Below are positions 59,521 through 64,000 of a stretch of DNA of 64,000 nt, piece by piece. A model generated the notes under the pieces. The model did no database searches. It saw only the letters and a list, made by a program, of their open reading frames with translations, and was not told the DNA's origin. The stretch lies in the NCBI GenBank assembly GCA_009733575.1, contig ML769625.1, forward strand, positions 40,233-104,232, written 5' to 3'. Position 1 is the stretch's first letter. Every line of letters begins with the position of its first letter. A program made the position numbers and the translations under genes. The stretch is from Gymnopus androsaceus JB14. Taxonomy: Eukaryota > Basidiomycota > Agaricomycetes > Agaricales > Omphalotaceae.

Positions 59521-60859
59521 TCATCATCACATGCTTACTATGATGGTATGTCATGTGACAACTAATCTTATCTATGATTCCCATGGTCACATGCTCACTA
59601 TATCATGTGACAACACAGTTGTTTAAAATTGTTTAAACAAAAAGGGCAGTGGCTAGTAGTAATTGGGATGTTTAAATATGTTTAATATTTGTTGGGCATA
59701 TTCTTGGATGTTTAAGTATAACTGGACCAGATTACTTAAAGCTCGGAGGACCAGGTGCGGAGTCTATAGTGGTGAAAGGATCATCCATCCCATCCCCAAC
59801 TTCATCCAAATCCATCTGAACATTGTCCGAGCCGTACAGTCCCAAAGCATCCATATTCAAGTTGTGTCGGTATTATTTTGGGCCTTAATTATATTGAATT
59901 TAGCACTATAAGAGACATAATTTAGTTTTTGAATCCGTCTGATTGGGAATGAGGACTTACTGGAATAAAGATTCGTATTGACGCGATGAAAGAGTGAGGC
60001 GAAGTACGGGCGCTTCAATATGGTACGCGTTCAGTTACCACATGAACTTTCAAGAAATTGTTATTTTACTTGCGATTCTTTCAGATACGGCTCAAATTTT
60101 GTATTAGCTTGGCCCATACAGCTTAAAGTACGTTAAAATATATTTGTCTATTCGGATTTCTTGTATCTATAGCGAGGAAAAAGTTGATTTCAGATTACTC
60201 TTTTCCCTGTATGAAAGTTTGAGCGCCCAAATGACCACACGAGCAAACAAACCACACGATCTCAGCGCTTCGAATGCCGGACCCCCCTTGCTTGATTGTT
60301 CATTCTTGCCTGTCCATTCCAACTAACTTATTGCATGTTTAGTATCTATAGCAAGCTACACTTCAGGCGTATGGGTGTATTGGGTTGTAGTAGTTGAAAG
60401 CATACTCTGTGGTACAATAACTGCAAAAGTGAGTGCATTTGTCCTGCCAAATGCTTCGCTCATAGTTCTTCCGATAACCAGTGCTCCAATGCCTTTCCGC
60501 AGCAAGGAAGTAAATTTATGGCCAGGTATGTGTTCACCTTGTAGCCCTGCTATTCAACGATCTAACAAACTAATGTTGCCATTTTTGGTGTTGTTCTGTT
60601 CCTAGGCTTTGACGCTTTGCGTGAAGTACGCAGGAACTCCATGTATCTCACTCAATCCTTTGTCAATGACGTATCTGTACAAGAATGAAATTATTGGCTT
60701 GAAGTTTTCTTCGGTGTCTTGAATTATTAGCTGCTGGCAGTTCATGTGGTGCAAACGCGTTTGGGCCTTGTTTGACGCATAATCTTTCTATCTCCTTTGG
60801 CCAATGTGAATTTTTCTGAGCTTTAAAAGCTGGTGCGTCTCGTTTTTCTTTCAGTGTCT
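59521..60859. other. Region 5' of the hAT transposase
   Basis: It starts with TCACATG/CATGTGA palindromic strings (59525-59610) and GTTTAA repeats (59627-59720). No coding exon can be defended here; some of it may hold the first exon or left end of the hAT element. Confidence 0.3.
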
Positions 60860-63084
60860 CTCATTATTAACGCCCAAGCCAAAAGGATCTCGAACTGGCC
60901 CTCCTCTCAAAAAACAAAAGTTGAAGCAGTCATCTTCTGATGTAAGCTCTGGCACATCACATCACTCTACTGCATCCAAAGCCCTGGTTGCTGTCAAAAA
61001 GGCTGGTAAATGCCTCAAGGAGACAGTTACCGGTAAGTCTGGTAAGTCGACAAAGTCTCAAGCATTGTCCACTCACGGTATGTGAATTTGACTATCCTTG
61101 CCTTCCTCCAACTGATCCGTTTATTTCTTAGATGTTGTCGACATTTCCGATAGTAGTGGTTCTGTCATCCCTGAAGCGCAGGCTGACAAGGACAAGGCTG
61201 AGATTGGTAAGTTGAGCTATCTTCACCGACTGAATATTTACTTACATCAGTAACAGAGCATCTTCGTTCTCGCTGGAGCTCTCCAATATATTTGTTCTTC
61301 ACTGAGGATGCTGTTGTTGGCTATGAGAATGGTCGCAAGTTCCATTTCTTCCCGTGTGCCGCAAAGACTTGCAAAATCCAAAACACGGTGTTCGTCGCTA
61401 TCAAGACAAGGGTGACCGTTCCTCAACATCAAACCTCAAGTCACACGCTATCCAGTGCTCTGGTCAGGATGCCATGGATGCTGCTATCAAGGGTGCACCT
61501 GTTACACAGCCTGATAGTTCTATCTTTGCAGCCTTTGGATGTCAAGGAGCAAAGCCTGTCACTGTTACTCATTGTGCTCACACTAATGCTCAAATTCGGT
61601 ATGTGCATTTCTCTTTTATCCTGTACATATCCTAACACAATTTTTAGTGCTAATCTTGTTCGATGGGTCACTGAAAGCAATCGCTCAATCAACATGGTGG
61701 AGGATCGAAAATTCCGTGACCTGATGTTGGCTGGACGTCCTCAAGCTGCACTTCCTAGTGGGCATACTGTTGCATGCGACATTGCACAGAGCTTTAACCA
61801 ATGTGAGGAACGTGTCAATACCCTCCTTCAGGTAAACTATTCTTTTGTTTGTATTACAGACACTCATTGGAATCTTGTTAGGAGTATCCCGGTCGGCTAA
61901 GCTTTGCCACAGATGCATGGACATCGCCAAATCACCGTGCAATGGCAGCTTGGACTGTACACCTGCAACATGAGGGTGTCCCGCTGGTATTTCTATTGGA
62001 TATCTTTGAGATCCCAGAGGTATGTACTTCGGGTTCATTATCTTCAGCCATTAATTCTATCTTTTGTATTCTTTAGTCATATTCTGGTGAGACATTGGCC
62101 CGTGAATTCAATGAGATGCTTGAAAAGCACGGTCTCCAAAGTAAAGTGAGTTATCTGTCTTTGCGAAACATCTGACTGTCTGGTGTTAACATAATCCAAT
62201 AGATCCTTCCATTCACTGGTGATAATGCATCTTCCAACAACACCCAGACCACATCATTAGCGGAAAACCCCAGTTACTCTTTCGATGAGGCAAACCGTGT
62301 GCAATGCTTCAACCACACACTCAATCTTGCAGCCAAAGCTTTGCTGAAACCGTTTGGTGCTCAAAAGAAGAGAAACGACACCAATGGGGACGATGGTGGT
62401 GACAGGGATGATGACGGTGGTGCTCCAGATGGCTTAAATGATATCGACACTGGTGATACAGGTGGGGATGGTGAAAATGATATGCCGGGTTTGGTCGACC
62501 CCTCTGATTTGGAGGATGATGGCAGAGATGGGGATAACGAGAGCGTTGATGAAGATGAGTTTGAAAGGATGGATGATCACGAGAAAGCTGAGGTTCTCGA
62601 GGAGACTGCAGAAGTTTGCACTGTCATTGCATGGGTATGTACTTGACTGTTATTCCTCCAATCTCAAGCTAACTAAATCCATCTTAGGTTCGTGGTCTTG
62701 CCTTTGCCATTGTTCATTCAACTACTATTGCACTTCCCGCTTGGTATACGGCATGCTCTGATTACGATCTTCCTGCCCGCCTCATTCCCCGTGATGTTGC
62801 AACCCAATGGAATTCCACATATGACATGCTCGTTGTTGCCAGCAAGTACTCGGCTGTCATCAACAAGATCACTGCAGACAAGTCCCTGAAGCTGCGCAAG
62901 TTTGAGCTAAGTGATGAACAGTGGAAGATAGTTGGCAATTTGATTCATGTACTTGAAGTAGCGTAATTTCAATGCTTTCATATTGCCCTTGTTCATGTTT
63001 GCTCCCATCAGATCTTCAAGAAGGCAACACTCCTCTTTTCGAAGGATTCTGCAAGCACCATCTCTCAAGTAGTACCAATGATGG
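60860..63084 (+). mobile_element. hAT-superfamily transposase gene, multi-exon, broken at its 3' side
   Basis: Exons joined by short introns give a basic Ser-rich N-terminus (PKPKGSRTGPPLKKQK), VVDISDSSGSVIPEAQADKD, then a BED-type zinc finger (FFPCAAKTCK ... HGVRRYQDKGDRSSTSNLKS-HAIQC) with one base missing near 61380. The catalytic core follows: ANLVRWVTESNRSINMVEDR, FATDAWTSPNHRAMAAWTVH, FTGDNASSNNTQTTSLAENP, RVQCFNHTLNLAAKALLKPF, an Asp-rich insert (about 62380-62600), LAFAIVHSTTIALPAWYTAC and RDVATQWNSTYDMLVVASKY. An exon IFKKATLLFSKDSASTISQV runs into a solo LTR at 63085. The hAT dimerisation domain is not in the window. hAT transposases are cut-and-paste enzymes. The true 5' start was not found, and this copy is inactive as written. 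Confidence 0.8.
63080..63084. repeat. Target-site duplication of the solo LTR, left
   Basis: GATGG directly before TGTTAG; the same GATGG follows the element at 63553-63557. Confidence 0.8.
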
Positions 63085-63552
63085 TGTTAGAACCTGGTCC
63101 TTCAGGCTCAATAACAATATGTAATATGTAACAAAGTCTATATATCTGACTCTGTGCTCAATGTCAGGATCGCTGTGTGTAGTTGATGGCAACAACGGAG
63201 GCTTAGGTCACTGAATAGAGTTCAGGCAGAGGTCATCAAGTGTCAACAATGACTTTGAGAGTGAGTAGCGCAACAGGCAAAAGCCCAAAGGTTAACCAGA
63301 TAAAAACTAGAATTTGGAAGCTGGGGCTTCACAGTGAAATAGCTACAGTATTTATACTGTTCCAGTGTTTGTACATGTTATGGCACTGTATAAATTATGT
63401 AACTGGGTAATGTCACCTGATGCCCAAGATCCCCGAGGTTAATCCGAGGTTAATCCATGTTTAAGTAATGAGTAAGATATAGCTGAGATATGTATATAAA
63501 ATGGAAGAAAAATAGTGGGCATGGTTATGACCACTGGGTATGGGTCATAACA
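63085..63552. mobile_element. Solo LTR of an LTR retrotransposon, 468 bp
   Basis: It begins TGTTAGAACC and ends GGTCATAACA, so the ends form the usual TG...CA with the extended inverted repeat TGTTA/TAACA. GATGG flanks both sides. When it is removed, the hAT exon reads on in frame (VPMMDVIDDF). No internal retroviral-like genes are present, so recombination between two LTRs has probably deleted them. Confidence 0.8.
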
Positions 63553-63574
63553 GATGGATGTTATTGATGATTTC

Positions 63575-64000
63575 TGTTAGGATCGTGCAAGAACCGAGAC
63601 TAGCCGAGGGTTCCCGGACGGAGCCGAGGTAACCGAAGCTTCGGCTAGCGACCGGCACCTGTAGCAGCTACCTGATCACATCAGCCTTGGTGACACCTGT
63701 ACAGCCCCAAGTACAGTATATACATAAGCTGGTACCCCGTCGGTACCTTGCTATGTAGATAAGGTGTTTAGAGTAAGGTACCCTATAACAAATAAATACA
63801 CTAAACTAGAGGAACTTTAGGCAGTATTTCATCATAGATAACCCCTGGTCACCTCGGTGACACCTCGTGACCCTCTGATCTCACCGTCAGGCGTCATTCA
63901 GGGGGCGCGTACATAGCATTCAGATTTCAAACTACAGTAGAGGTACAATACAACACACATGTATTATAGGTCAGTAGATACAAATAACGAAAGATCAACA
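63575..64000. mobile_element. Second LTR (or LTR element) running off the right edge
   Basis: It starts TGTTAGGATCGTGC 18 bp after the GATGG repeat. It contains a TATA-like AGTATATACATAA near 63714 and an AATAAATACA polyadenylation-like signal near 63792, spaced as in an LTR. The end lies outside the window, so its duplication (expected 5-mer ATTTC, 63570-63574) cannot be checked. Confidence 0.5.

Noticed and set aside
61441..61695. Minus-strand frame within the hAT gene
   Set aside because: Shadow of transposase exons.
62380..62600. Asp-rich insert in the hAT transposase as an unrelated inserted gene
   Set aside because: The frame is continuous with the transposase, and acidic inserts at this position are common in fungal hAT proteins.

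Overview
The window looks like nuclear DNA of a mushroom-forming basidiomycete (Agaricomycetes). The signs are genes split by many GT-AG introns of about 50-65 bp, F-box/leucine-rich proteins of the mushroom-expanded type, a tandem family of microsomal cytochrome P450s, multi-exon seven-helix membrane proteins of the DUF6534 type, and fungal transposons (non-LTR, LTR, hAT, small inverted-repeat elements). No tRNA, rRNA or CRISPR array was recognised. Exon borders below were worked out by eye from splice sites, reading frame and paralogue comparison.

Left part (1-20.4 kb), mostly single-copy genes: a secreted-protein gene cut by the left edge, a doubtful small gene with an internal ~100-bp duplication, two F-box genes flanking a large Gln/Ser-rich disordered protein, DUF6534 gene 1, a MATE efflux transporter divergent from an N-glycosylated membrane protein across a ~256-bp shared promoter, and a CaiB/BaiF family III CoA-transferase.

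Middle part (20.4-43 kb), a duplication field: four minus-strand P450 paralogues (about 2.4 kb each) with duplicated 3' flanks, two decayed copies of another gene, DUF6534 gene 2 and a relic of a third DUF6534 3' end. One decayed copy carries a 1.1-kb inverted-repeat element bounded by the 5-bp duplication GGTAC.

Metal-uptake pair (43.2-46.6 kb): a ferric/cupric reductase and a Ctr copper transporter lie head to tail on the minus strand, as expected for reductive copper or iron uptake.

Right part (48-64 kb), transposon-rich: an ~8.1-kb non-LTR retrotransposon with a perfect 15-bp target-site duplication and a 12-A tail splits a small host gene whose exons can still be joined across it. Then follow a 149-bp MITE with TAA duplications, a 5'-truncated leucine-rich (F-box-type) gene, interstitial telomere-like repeats with hairpins, and a hAT transposase broken by a solo LTR (duplication GGATG-type 5-mer GATGG) and a second LTR running off the right edge.

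Several otherwise conserved genes (MATE, CoA-transferase, ferric reductase) carry single-base frame disruptions relative to their families, whereas the P450, DUF6534, Ctr and F-box genes show none that I could find. Either assembly errors or real decay could explain this.
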